Under the pieces are notes generated by a model. It saw nothing but the letters and a program-made list of their open reading frames with translations, made no database searches and was not told the origin of the DNA. Of a stretch of DNA of 20,405 bases, positions 1 to 7,135 are shown piece after piece; position 1 is the stretch's first letter, and the number at the start of each line of letters is the position of its first letter. This DNA comes from CBFHSD01 sp965658375 (GTDB lineage: Bacteria > Bacteroidota > Bacteroidia > Flavobacteriales_G > Salibacteraceae): assembly GCA_965658375.1 (NCBI GenBank), contig CBFHSD010000044.1, positions 1 to 20,405 of the forward strand. The letters are read 5' to 3'. The position numbers and the translations under genes were made by a program.

Positions 1-2165
1 AAAGACTCCATATCAACAAACGGCATCATTACTTCTAAGCTATTGCTATCGAAGCTAGTACCTGTTTGCCAAGCTGCTAAGTCTACGAAGGCACCACTGT
101 AGTACAATGGGTTAGAAGAACCATTAGAGATGTAGTTATTGTTATCTGCTTCTCTAATTGATGGGTTAAAACCATAAACTGTATAACCACCAGTCATGTA
201 GTTACCGATGATATTGTTGTTGTAGAAATTGTACTGACCACCGGTAGTATACAAAGCTCTATTGCTATTTGATGTACTGTTCCCGTCAGCTCTCAAAATA
301 ATTGAGTTGTTGGCTACTTGCGTAAACAAACTGTTGCTGAAGAATGCTCCATACCAATACGTGAAAGTACCCGTATTACTCTGCGCAGTATCTGCGATGG
401 AGATTCTGTTATTTGTAACCTTAGCCATTGAGAATACATCTCCACTCATGGTAGAAGAGTACATCCCGTATCCCGGCCATTTGTTTTGACCATGCACGTA
501 GTTGCCACTCACAGAAACATTTGCACCACTGGTTTGGAACATGTAAATACCATAACCTGTACTTGTTGCACTTGTACTGTTTTGAGCATAGCGGAAGAAT
601 CCGCTGTTGTTCGTTACATAGTTGTCGTTCAACTGCAAGTTTTCATTGTAGTAGTTGTACAAGCCCATGTAGTATGAGTTATACGCTTCATTGTGCTCAA
701 TCACCATATTTGCATTACGAGAAGCACTTGTTCCGTAGTTGTAGATACTATAAGTACCACCATTAATTACGTTGTTTGTAATCGTGTTGTTTGAACTTGT
801 GTAGTTCACAACAGTTGCCATAAAGTTGCTTGATGCAAATGTTGACTGAGGTACAACACCGTTGATTACGTTGCCATCAATCATGATGTTCTCTGAACCA
901 CCATCAATTACCAATACCCTTCCTGGGAAAGATGAAGATGTTGTTGGAGGATATGCATTGGTGATGGTAATGTCTTCAAAAGAGATGTGACTTGAACCAT
1001 CAAAACCAACAACATAATTGTCTCCAGTAGTGCTGGTTGGTGAATAAGCAATTGTTACTGTAGAAGGGTCTCCTGATTGTGATCTAAACACCACATTGTT
1101 TGTTGCTGAAGAACCGTTGATTGCTCCGAACTCAATTTGTTCAGTGTAAGTACCCGCAACTACTTCCATCACTACAGGCCCACAAACTCCAAAAGAGTTC
1201 AAATCTGAAACTGCATCTGTAAATGAAGTATAATCTCCTGCTCCACTCGCATCAATTGTAAAAGTTCCACTCAATGCTACATCTGGCACGATGAAATGAA
1301 GGGTATCATTCGCGTCTAAGCTATCTGGCACCCCGTTAGGATTGCTAGTGTATAATAGAATATCATCACCTGGAACGAAATTGTAATTAGAAAGGAAAAT
1401 TGTATCACTTACTCCTGCAGATGCAACAGTACCAGACCAAGCCTGAGGCAATTGTGCGACACCATTTACACTCCAGTTAATAGAACAGTTGGTGAGAACA
1501 TTTGTACCAAAGTTATTGATTGTTACATTCAACATGGTGTCTGTTGTACATTGATAGTATCTCGGTGTCAACACAGCTTCCATACCTGCATCATTCGCTG
1601 CTGGAGGAACAACAAAGACATTGTAATCCTCAACCTCTCCGTAAGTTTGATTCCCACAGGGATCAGTAGGAACTTGAACATAAGAGCATCTTACTCTCAT
1701 TCTCAGGTTTGTCCCAGAAACTGCAGAGGCGGGAACAGTAATTGTTCCATTGTAAGGAGATGTTGAATAAGAAGGTGAAGATGAAGATGTGCTCCAAACA
1801 TTCTCTCCAGGATCACTAAAATCTCCATCGTTATTGTAGTCAATCCAGATTCTAAAGCCCTGCGAATATATTGGACCAGCTTGAACTGTAAAGTTAAAAG
1901 ACCCATTGGCAACAACTGTTACCGCTTGGTTACTGATGTAGCTGTAATTGTTAGCAGAACAAGTAGTATTTAAATTAGAAATGTTTGTAGACCCCCCTGT
2001 TGTGGAGAAGTTCACAATCTGATCGCCAAAAGTACAACCAGAAGAAAATTGGGGGCTGCAATACTGGGCTTGGGCTCCATTGTAGGAAAGAATTCCCGTA
2101 GCCATGACCGCAGCTTTGAAGGCAAGTTTTCTCACTGTGCCTAAAAAAGGTAAAGTTTTTCTCAT
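1..2165 (-). CDS. Large secreted GEVED/beta-helix surface protein (3' end outside the window)
   Basis: The minus-strand frame from the ATG at 2165 stays open to the window edge, giving at least 721 residues with no stop seen. The N-terminus is a long signal peptide ending near AQAQ (about residue 34). Residues about 95-185 form a GEVED-type domain with an acidic IDYNNDGDF stretch and the diagnostic GEVEDY end. Residues about 188-295 resemble a CARDB/Ig-like beta domain. From about 297 (GAGDYTSFTDAV) the protein is a right-handed parallel beta-helix with recurring NNxI turns. Proteins of this design in Bacteroidota are exported and usually end in a T9SS sorting domain, which would lie off the window, so that part is inference. 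Its role could be adhesion or polysaccharide binding; no catalytic site was recognised. Confidence 0.85.
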   Translation of the reverse strand, partial: MRKTLPFLGTVRKLAFKAAVMATGILSYNGAQAQYCSPQFSSGCTFGDQIVNFSTTGGSTNISNLNTTCSANNYSYISNQAVTVVANGSFNFTVQAGPIYSQGFRIWIDYNNDGDFSDPGENVWSTSSSSPSYSTSPYNGTITVPASAVSGTNLRMRVRCSYVQVPTDPCGNQTYGEVEDYNVFVVPPAANDAGMEAVLTPRYYQCTTDTMLNVTINNFGTNVLTNCSINWSVNGVAQLPQAWSGTVASAGVSDTIFLSNYNFVPGDDILLYTSNPNGVPDSLDANDTLHFIVPDVALSGTFTIDASGAGDYTSFTDAVSDLNSFGVCGPVVMEVVAGTYTEQIEFGAINGSSATNNVVFRSQSGDPSTVTIAYSPTSTTGDNYVVGFDGSSHISFEDITITNAYPPTTSSSFPGRVLVIDGGSENIMIDGNVINGVVPQSTFASSNFMATVVNYTSSNNTITNNVINGGTYSIYNYGTSASRNANMVIEHNEAYNSYYMGLYNYYNENLQLNDNYVTNNSGFFRYAQNSTSATSTGYGIYMFQTSGANVSVSGNYVHGQNKWPGYGMYSSTMSGDVFSMAKVTNNRISIADTAQSNTGTFTYWYGAFFSNSLFTQVANNSIILRADGNSTSNSNRALYTTGGQYNFYNNNIIGNYMTGGYTVYGFNPSIREADNNNYISNGSSNPLYYSGAFVDLAAWQTGTSFDSNSLEVMMPFVDMES

Positions 2166-2400
2166 GATTTAAAATTTAAATTAATCGTTGTTAAAATATA
2201 TTTGGTTTAAACATATCCAATACAAAAACAGGTTGGGGATAACTCAATAAAATTTTCGCCCTTCACAGTATTCAAATTTTGGCTTCAAGATAATAGTTTT
2301 CATTAAAAAAAGTTAATCAAAAAAAAATTGGCACTTGATTTCTATTTTTTATTCCTCAGTTTTAAATGACACAAGACTATAAAAAGGGGATAAATCCGGC
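2166..2400. other. AT-rich intergenic region between metK and the beta-helix gene
   Basis: These 235 bases hold no plausible gene. They carry the upstream region of the minus-strand beta-helix gene and the downstream region of metK. Imperfect -7 candidates on the minus strand are TATATTTT (2193-2200) and TGTTTTTG (2223-2230), each one base off TAnnTTTG, without a well-spaced TTG element. No GC-rich hairpin terminator for metK is visible; only a weak AATCAA/TTGATT pairing around an A-run occurs near 2314-2341. Confidence 0.5.
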
Positions 2401-3663
2401 TTACAACAAAAATTTCCTTTTGATATCGTCTACCCTATCCAGTTTCTCCCAAGTAAATAACTCTACCTCTTTTTTAAAGTGCTCTTTGCCATTCGATCCA
2501 ATTCGAGAAAATGACTTCTCCACGGTTCGAGGGGTTCTTCCCATATGTCCGTATGCTGCTGTCTCGGAATACATAGGTTCCCGCAGTTTGAGACTCTGCT
2601 CAATCATTCCAGGACGCAAATCGAAAATAGCCTTGATGTGCTCTGCTATTTCCCCATCACTCATATTGACATTGTTGGATCCGTAAGTATCTACAAAAAC
2701 GCCAACAGGTTCTACCACGCCAATGGCATAAGCCAATTGAACCAACATTTGATTTGCTACACCAGCAGCAACCATGTTTTTTGCAATGTGTCGAGATGCG
2801 TATGCTGCACTGCGATCTACTTTACTTGGGTCTTTTCCAGAGAAAGCGCCTCCACCGTGGGCGCCTTTGCCTCCATAGGTATCTACAATAATTTTTCTTC
2901 CGGTTAAGCCTGTATCGCCATGTGGGCCACCAATGACAAATTTCCCAGTAGGGTTTACATGGTATTCTATCTGCTCATTGAAAAGCGACTGTACTTTTGA
3001 AGACATCTTTTCTTTTACACGAGGAATGAGCACATTGATGACATCTTGCTCTATTCTTTCCAACATGGCTTTTTCTTCATCAAAGTCGTCATGCTGGGTA
3101 GAAACTACTATTGTTTTAATGGCAACGGGCACATGCTCATCAGAATATTCAATGGTTACCTGTGCCTTGCTATCTGGACGCAGGTAATTCATCTGCCCTT
3201 CTTCTCTTCGTAAGTCTGCTAACTCTCTTAGAATTCTATGAGATAAATCTAAGGCCAAAGGCATGTAGTTCTCCGTTTCATTCGTGGCGTAGCCAAACAT
3301 CATTCCTTGGTCTCCGGCACCTTGTTCTTCAGGCGCTCCGCGATCTACCCCACGGTTGATATCATCACTTTGCTCGTGAATAGCACTGAGAATTCCACAA
3401 GAATTGCCTTCAAACATATAGGCGCCCTTGGTATAGCCAATTTTATTGATGACACCTCTGGCAACGTCCTGAACATCTACATAGGTATTGCTCTTGATTT
3501 CTCCGGCAAGCACAACTTGTCCTGTTGTTACAAGTGTTTCACACGCCACTTTAGAATGTGGATCAAAAGCCAAAAAGTGATCGAGAATAGCATCAGAAAT
3601 CTGATCTGCAATTTTATCTGGGTGTCCTTCGGATACGGACTCTGAGGTAAATAAATACGACAT
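2401..3663 (-). CDS. metK: S-adenosylmethionine synthetase
   Basis: This cytoplasmic enzyme makes S-adenosylmethionine from methionine and ATP, releasing phosphate and pyrophosphate. The 420-residue product has the family landmarks in order: GHPDK (13-17), GAGDQG (115-120, signature 1, followed by MMFGYATNET) and GGGAFSGKD (270-278, the glycine-rich phosphate-binding signature 2), then the DRSAAYASR stretch. It is somewhat longer than the E. coli enzyme (384 residues), as I recall is usual in Bacteroidota. The ATG at 3663 fits the conserved N-terminus, SYLFTSESVSEGHPDK. The leader carries a SAM-II-type riboswitch, so feedback control by SAM is expected. gldA lies upstream on the same strand, 132 bases away, but a separate promoter is likely. 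Confidence 0.97.
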   Translation of the reverse strand: MSYLFTSESVSEGHPDKIADQISDAILDHFLAFDPHSKVACETLVTTGQVVLAGEIKSNTYVDVQDVARGVINKIGYTKGAYMFEGNSCGILSAIHEQSDDINRGVDRGAPEEQGAGDQGMMFGYATNETENYMPLALDLSHRILRELADLRREEGQMNYLRPDSKAQVTIEYSDEHVPVAIKTIVVSTQHDDFDEEKAMLERIEQDVINVLIPRVKEKMSSKVQSLFNEQIEYHVNPTGKFVIGGPHGDTGLTGRKIIVDTYGGKGAHGGGAFSGKDPSKVDRSAAYASRHIAKNMVAAGVANQMLVQLAYAIGVVEPVGVFVDTYGSNNVNMSDGEIAEHIKAIFDLRPGMIEQSLKLREPMYSETAAYGHMGRTPRTVEKSFSRIGSNGKEHFKKEVELFTWEKLDRVDDIKRKFLL

Positions 3664-3701
3664 TCAATAGTGTTTTCTTTGGGTAAGAAAATGATTGATT
3701 G

Positions 3702-3750
3702 CCGCTTTAGCATTTTTTAGCGTGGTTGCAATCAGTCAAATCCCTCCACA
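3702..3750 (-). ncRNA. SAM-II-type riboswitch aptamer in the metK leader
   Basis: Read on the minus strand from 3750, the RNA starts with TGTGG, which pairs with CCACG to form P1 (G-C pairs plus one U-G). The loop holds the conserved GATTTG and TTGCA blocks. P1 is followed by TAAA, then an AATGCTAAAGCGG tail ending at 3702. The GUGG/GAUUUG/UUGCA/CCACG/UAAA/GCUAAAG order matches my memory of the alphaproteobacterial SAM-II (SAM_alpha) consensus and the crystallised metagenomic SAM-II RNA, an H-type pseudoknot. It lies 38 bases before the metK ATG, the expected place for SAM feedback control. The related SAM-V class shares this core and cannot be excluded by eye. Confidence 0.82.
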
Positions 3751-3770
3751 GTATGATTAATAATCGAGCT

Positions 3771-3778
3771 CGAAAATA
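3771..3778 (-). promoter_or_regulatory. Candidate -7 box for metK
   Basis: The minus strand reads TATTTTCG, one base off the Bacteroidota -7 consensus TAnnTTTG. It lies about 20 bases upstream of the riboswitch, so a transcript from here would include the whole aptamer. No TTG element at the usual 19-20-base spacing is visible. The same TTCG variant occurs before rsgA. Confidence 0.35.
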
Positions 3779-3795
3779 GCTTTTTCTTTGTACAG

Positions 3796-4698
3796 TTATC
3801 TCGTCAAGTGTTGGAAAACATCTTCCAAGCCACGCTCTTCTTGATGCATCTCTAACACTTTGAGCTTCTTCTTCACCGCAAATTCAAAAACTTCTCCTCT
3901 GATATCTTCACCTGAAGTAAGCAGTTCGAAGGTGCTTTTATTCACTGGAATTACCTGATTAACGTGATTGAGCTTTTTTAGTTCTTTGAGTTCAACATCT
4001 TCACTAAACTCTACACGTAAAACAAGCTCTTTATCTAACAATGCGTTCAATTCTGAAGTAGGTTGGTCAGCAACAATTTTTCCTTTATTAATGATAATCA
4101 CACGATCGCAAATAGCTTCTACCTCTTGCATGATGTGTGTGCTCATCATCACTGTTTTCTCTTGACCAATTTTCTTAATCAAGTTTCTAATCTCCACAAT
4201 TTGATTGGGATCCAAACCCGTTGTTGGCTCATCTAAAATCAGTACCTCAGGATCGTGTATTAACGCTTGAGCCAGCCCGACACGTTGCCTGTATCCTTTT
4301 GACAGCGCTCCTATTTTCTTCTTTTGCTCTATGGTTAATCCAACAAGCTCAATCATTTCCGCAACGCGCTCTTTCGCATTTTTAACCTTGTAGAGTCCCG
4401 CAACAAAAAGCAAATACTCTTTCACATACATCTCAAGATACAAGGGATTATGCTCAGGCAAGTATCCAATCTGCTCCTTTACTTGAAGCGCGTCTTTCTC
4501 TACATCAAAACCACAGACTTTTACTTCTCCATTGGATTGTGGAATAAAACAGGTAATGATCTTCATCATCGTACTCTTACCTGCACCGTTTGGCCCTAAA
4601 AAACCAATGATCTCTCCTTTTCCAATTTCAAAACTCACGTCATTCAATGCGTGCTGCTCTCCGTAAACTTTAGTAACCGACTTAACTGATATTGACAT
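3796..4698 (-). CDS. gldA: GldA-like ABC transporter ATP-binding subunit (gliding motility)
   Basis: The 300-residue protein is a single ABC ATPase domain plus a C-terminal extension. Walker A is GPNGAGKST (35-43), followed by a YLPEHNPLY segment where the Q-loop normally sits. The ABC signature is LSKGYRQR (132-139), Walker B is LILDEP (153-158), the D-loop is GLD (161-163) and the switch histidine is H188. LPEHNPLY and the overall length fit GldA of Flavobacterium, the cytoplasmic ATPase that works with the membrane proteins GldF and GldG. Neither partner is in the window, which is not unusual since gldA and gldFG are unlinked in Flavobacterium johnsoniae. A related multidrug-type ABC ATPase is the alternative. 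The gene is divergent from rsgA. Confidence 0.83.
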   Translation of the reverse strand: MSISVKSVTKVYGEQHALNDVSFEIGKGEIIGFLGPNGAGKSTMMKIITCFIPQSNGEVKVCGFDVEKDALQVKEQIGYLPEHNPLYLEMYVKEYLLFVAGLYKVKNAKERVAEMIELVGLTIEQKKKIGALSKGYRQRVGLAQALIHDPEVLILDEPTTGLDPNQIVEIRNLIKKIGQEKTVMMSTHIMQEVEAICDRVIIINKGKIVADQPTSELNALLDKELVLRVEFSEDVELKELKKLNHVNQVIPVNKSTFELLTSGEDIRGEVFEFAVKKKLKVLEMHQEERGLEDVFQHLTR

Positions 4699-4715
4699 TT
4701 CTGAAATTTGTACCT

Positions 4716-4723
4716 CAAATGTA
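4716..4723 (-). promoter_or_regulatory. -7 box for gldA
   Basis: TACATTTG on the minus strand matches TAnnTTTG exactly and ends 17 bases before the gldA ATG, predicting a very short leader. The identical octamer precedes pheT. No clear -33 TTG is seen at normal spacing. Confidence 0.5.
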
Positions 4724-4763
4724 AGTTCCTCTTTTGGTTCTATAATAATCTTATTGCATCATG

Positions 4764-4771
4764 TACTTTCG
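4764..4771 (+). promoter_or_regulatory. Candidate -7 box for the rsgA-dtd-MazG operon
   Basis: TACTTTCG differs from TAnnTTTG at one base and lies six bases before the ATG at 4778. Transcription from it would begin almost at the ATG, giving a near-leaderless message. This also argues against the in-frame TTG at 4754 as the start codon. Confidence 0.4.
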
Positions 4772-4777
4772 CATTTC

Positions 4778-5737
4778 ATGACGGTAAAAAGCTATAAGGG
4801 AAAAGTAGTAAAGTCTACGGGCAGTTGGTACCTGATAAAAACAGAAGACAACCAACTGATTGAAAGCCGGATAAAAGGAAAGTTTAGACTAAAAAATACG
4901 CGAACAACTAATCCTGTAGCTGTTGGAGACCATGTAGATTATGTGCTTGAAGAAAATGGCAACGGCATCATCACCCGCTTGCATGAAAGGCATAACTACA
5001 TCATTCGCAAATCTACCAACCTGAGTAAAAAATACCACATTATAGCATCGAATATCGATCAGTTGGTGGTCATTTCAAGCATTGTGCAGCCAAATATTGC
5101 CTTCGGATTGATTGACAGACTATTGGTCACAGCAGAGGCATACGGAATTGACGCTAGCATTGTATTCAATAAATTTGATTTGGTGCATGGAAGCAAAAAA
5201 GCCGAAGAACAACTAGACCTCGCCCGAAATATTTATGAGTCCATCGGTTACAAATGCATCATCACCTCAGTAAAAAATAAATTTGGCGTTAACGACCTAA
5301 AAGAGGCTTTGAAAGGCAAGACATCGTTAGTCTCTGGTCATTCTGGAGTAGGAAAGTCGTCTATCATTAATGCGGTAGATCCCCAATTGGACTTGAAAAC
5401 TTCTGAAGTTTCTGAATTCAATGAGAAAGGGAAACATACCACCACCTTTGCAGAATTGCATCGGTTAATTGAGCTAGGAAATAACTCAGAGATTATCGAT
5501 ACTCCAGGGATTCGCAGTTTTGGGATCATTGATTTTGAGCCCGAACACTTAGGACACTATTTCCCTGAGATAAAGGCAAAAATGGCTGAATGTAAGTTTA
5601 ACAATTGCGTGCATATCAATGAACCCAAATGCGCTGTTAAAAATGCTTTGGAAGAAGGTGAGATTCACCCTTACCGCTATGCACATTACGTTGCCATGTT
5701 TGAAGATGATGACCTTAAAAAAGAGTGGGAATTATGA
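4778..5737 (+). CDS. rsgA: Ribosome small-subunit-dependent GTPase RsgA
   Basis: RsgA is a GTPase that assists late maturation of the 30S ribosomal subunit. The 319-residue product starts with an OB-fold-like region (GKVVKSTGSWYLIKT). It shows the circularly permuted GTPase order: NKFD (G4, from residue 131) precedes the P-loop SGVGKSS (G1, about 189-195), then GKHTTT (G2) and DTPG (G3, from 241). A zinc site follows with C272, C277, H279 and C285 (C-x4-C-x-H-x5-C). An in-frame TTG at 4754 would add eight residues, but the ATG at 4778 fits the family N-terminus and the promoter position. Its stop overlaps the dtd start in an ATGA, indicating translational coupling. Confidence 0.96.
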   Translation: MTVKSYKGKVVKSTGSWYLIKTEDNQLIESRIKGKFRLKNTRTTNPVAVGDHVDYVLEENGNGIITRLHERHNYIIRKSTNLSKKYHIIASNIDQLVVISSIVQPNIAFGLIDRLLVTAEAYGIDASIVFNKFDLVHGSKKAEEQLDLARNIYESIGYKCIITSVKNKFGVNDLKEALKGKTSLVSGHSGVGKSSIINAVDPQLDLKTSEVSEFNEKGKHTTTFAELHRLIELGNNSEIIDTPGIRSFGIIDFEPEHLGHYFPEIKAKMAECKFNNCVHINEPKCAVKNALEEGEIHPYRYAHYVAMFEDDDLKKEWEL

Positions 5738-6186
5738 GGGCGGTGATCCAACGTGTTTCAAAAGCTTCTGTTGAAGTGGATGCAAAAAAGGTGGGCAGCA
5801 TAGAAAAAGGATTGTTGATTTTACTGGGTGTTACTCATGAAGATACAAAAGAAGATGCCCTTTGGTTGATTCGTAAAATAAGCCGATTGAGAATCTTCAA
5901 TGACGCTGAAGGCCAAATGAATCTGTCGCTGCTAGACATACAGGGCGAAGCATTGATAGTAAGTCAATTTACACTCTTTGCATCTACAAAAAAGGGAAAT
6001 AGACCAAGTTTTATCCAATCTGCAAAGCCAAGTCAAGCATTACCGCTTTATGAATTCTTCATCAAAGAGTTTGAAAAAGAAACAAACCTTCTGATAAAAA
6101 CAGGAATCTTTGGAGCTCACATGAACTTGGAGTTCACCAATGATGGCCCTGTTACATTGATAATTGATACTAAAAATAAAGAATAA
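5734..6186 (+). CDS. dtd: D-aminoacyl-tRNA deacylase
   Basis: This cytoplasmic proofreading enzyme hydrolyses D-amino acids (and glycine mischarged on tRNA-Ala) from tRNA. The 150-residue length is typical. It begins MRAVIQRVSKASV and has the SQFTLFA motif (77-83) and the NDGPVT segment (136-141) that carries the Gly-cisPro element of the active site. A GTG at 5725 is in frame, but the ATG at 5734 gives the conserved N-terminus and overlaps the rsgA stop by four bases. Its own stop overlaps the next gene by one base (TAATG). The three-gene run looks like one operon serving translation quality and nucleotide sanitation. Confidence 0.96.
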   Translation: MRAVIQRVSKASVEVDAKKVGSIEKGLLILLGVTHEDTKEDALWLIRKISRLRIFNDAEGQMNLSLLDIQGEALIVSQFTLFASTKKGNRPSFIQSAKPSQALPLYEFFIKEFEKETNLLIKTGIFGAHMNLEFTNDGPVTLIIDTKNKE

Positions 6187-6515
6187 TGGCAGCATTTGAT
6201 GACATACAACATCAGGTTGACGAATGGATAAAAACAGTTGGCGTGCGTTACTTTAACGAACTGACCAACATGGCTCAACTCACCGAAGAAGTGGGCGAAG
6301 TGGCCCGTATTATAGCCAGACGCTATGGTGAACAATCTGAAAAAGATTCTGACAAACAAAAAGATTTGGGTGAAGAGTTGGCAGATGTAATCTTTGTGTC
6401 CGTATGTCTTGCCAATCAAACTGGGGTGAACCTACAAGATGCTTTTGACAAAAAAATGATTGTGAAAACCAAGAGAGATAAGGAGCGCCACCAAAACAAT
6501 CAAAAACTTAAATAA
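6186..6515 (+). CDS. MazG-like nucleotide pyrophosphohydrolase
   Basis: The 109-residue protein is a single all-alpha NTP pyrophosphatase domain. Its metal-binding motif is complete: E34, E35 and E38 (EEVGE), then E64 and D67 (ELAD). Enzymes of this fold hydrolyse nucleoside triphosphates to monophosphates and pyrophosphate, often removing non-canonical nucleotides; the substrate here cannot be read from sequence. It is shorter than full-length MazG (two domains) and belongs with the small MazG-like/dCTPase-type proteins. The lysine-rich C-terminus may be unstructured. Its ATG shares a base with the dtd stop codon, so it is probably translated from the rsgA-dtd message. Confidence 0.9.
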   Translation: MAAFDDIQHQVDEWIKTVGVRYFNELTNMAQLTEEVGEVARIIARRYGEQSEKDSDKQKDLGEELADVIFVSVCLANQTGVNLQDAFDKKMIVKTKRDKERHQNNQKLK

Positions 6516-6580
6516 AATTTATTTCCTTTCTTCCCTTATTACTAATGGAATAAAAGACCAAGCATACAAACAATTGACAT

Positions 6581-7096
6581 ATGAAAATTTCAAAATATCT
6601 TCTTTTCACAGCCATCCTGGGTTTTGCTTTGACCTCTTGCAACAAAGATGATGATAGCAGCGATGGCACCACTACAACATCTCCCAATTATGAATTTAAA
6701 AATCAAAATCTCCAAGGACAAATTGGCGGTATCGCCTGGGAATTCTCTAGTGGAAGTGCCGATAAAGGCTTTTTTGGGGCGACAGATACATTGAGTGCAG
6801 ATTTTTCGAATAAACTCATTCCAGATCCTTGTGCAGTTTTTATTACAGGCAACAAATTGATTGGAAACATCCCCTTAACCCTGGGTGTTCATGAATTAAA
6901 CCTCAATGCTTCCTTATTTTCTGGCTACACTTTTACTATCTATGACACCGTAGACAACATAAATTACATTGCGACTAAAGGAGCTGTTGAAGTTCTAACA
7001 ATAAGCGAAACTGAGATTACTGGTCAAATGGATATTAGATATGACAACGAGAACTTTGTGAATGGTAAATTCTCAATAGAACGTTGTGACCAGTAA
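6581..7096 (+). CDS. Putative lipoprotein of unknown function
   Basis: The 171-residue product has a clear lipoprotein signal: a hydrophobic stretch ending LTSC with the lipidated cysteine at residue 20. An acidic linker follows (DDDSSDG), resembling the acidic tether often seen in Bacteroidota surface lipoproteins. The rest is predicted beta-rich, with no catalytic motif I recognise; C-terminal cysteines near residues 85 and 169 might pair. It lies 65 bases after the MazG-like gene on the same strand and converges with the Sua5 gene. No strong promoter or terminator was seen around it. The function is unknown. Confidence 0.85.
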   Translation: MKISKYLLFTAILGFALTSCNKDDDSSDGTTTTSPNYEFKNQNLQGQIGGIAWEFSSGSADKGFFGATDTLSADFSNKLIPDPCAVFITGNKLIGNIPLTLGVHELNLNASLFSGYTFTIYDTVDNINYIATKGAVEVLTISETEITGQMDIRYDNENFVNGKFSIERCDQ

Positions 7097-7135
7097 ACAC
7101 CAATTACTGCCCCTAATTAATTAAGGAGCAAAAAG

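Noticed and set aside
262..1766. Plus-strand frames opposite the beta-helix gene, including a cysteine-rich one at 486-677
   Set aside because: Low-complexity shadows of the repeat-rich minus-strand gene; the minus-strand frame is continuous and has a signal peptide and recognisable domains.
2545..3645. Several plus-strand open frames of 65-120 codons opposite metK
   Set aside because: They lie wholly inside the metK coding region on the other strand, lack recognisable domains, and metK carries all family motifs.
3764..3773. 10-bp palindrome TCGAGCTCGA upstream of the metK riboswitch
   Set aside because: About twenty 10-bp palindromes are expected by chance in a window this size, and it partly overlaps the -7 candidate without other support as an operator.
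4754..4777. TTG as the rsgA start codon
   Set aside because: It would add eight residues not typical of RsgA and would lie upstream of the likely transcription start; the ATG at 4778 is preferred.
7113..7129. Imperfect palindrome around TTAATTAA between the lipoprotein and Sua5 genes
   Set aside because: Too AT-rich and imperfect to be a convincing terminator for either convergent gene.
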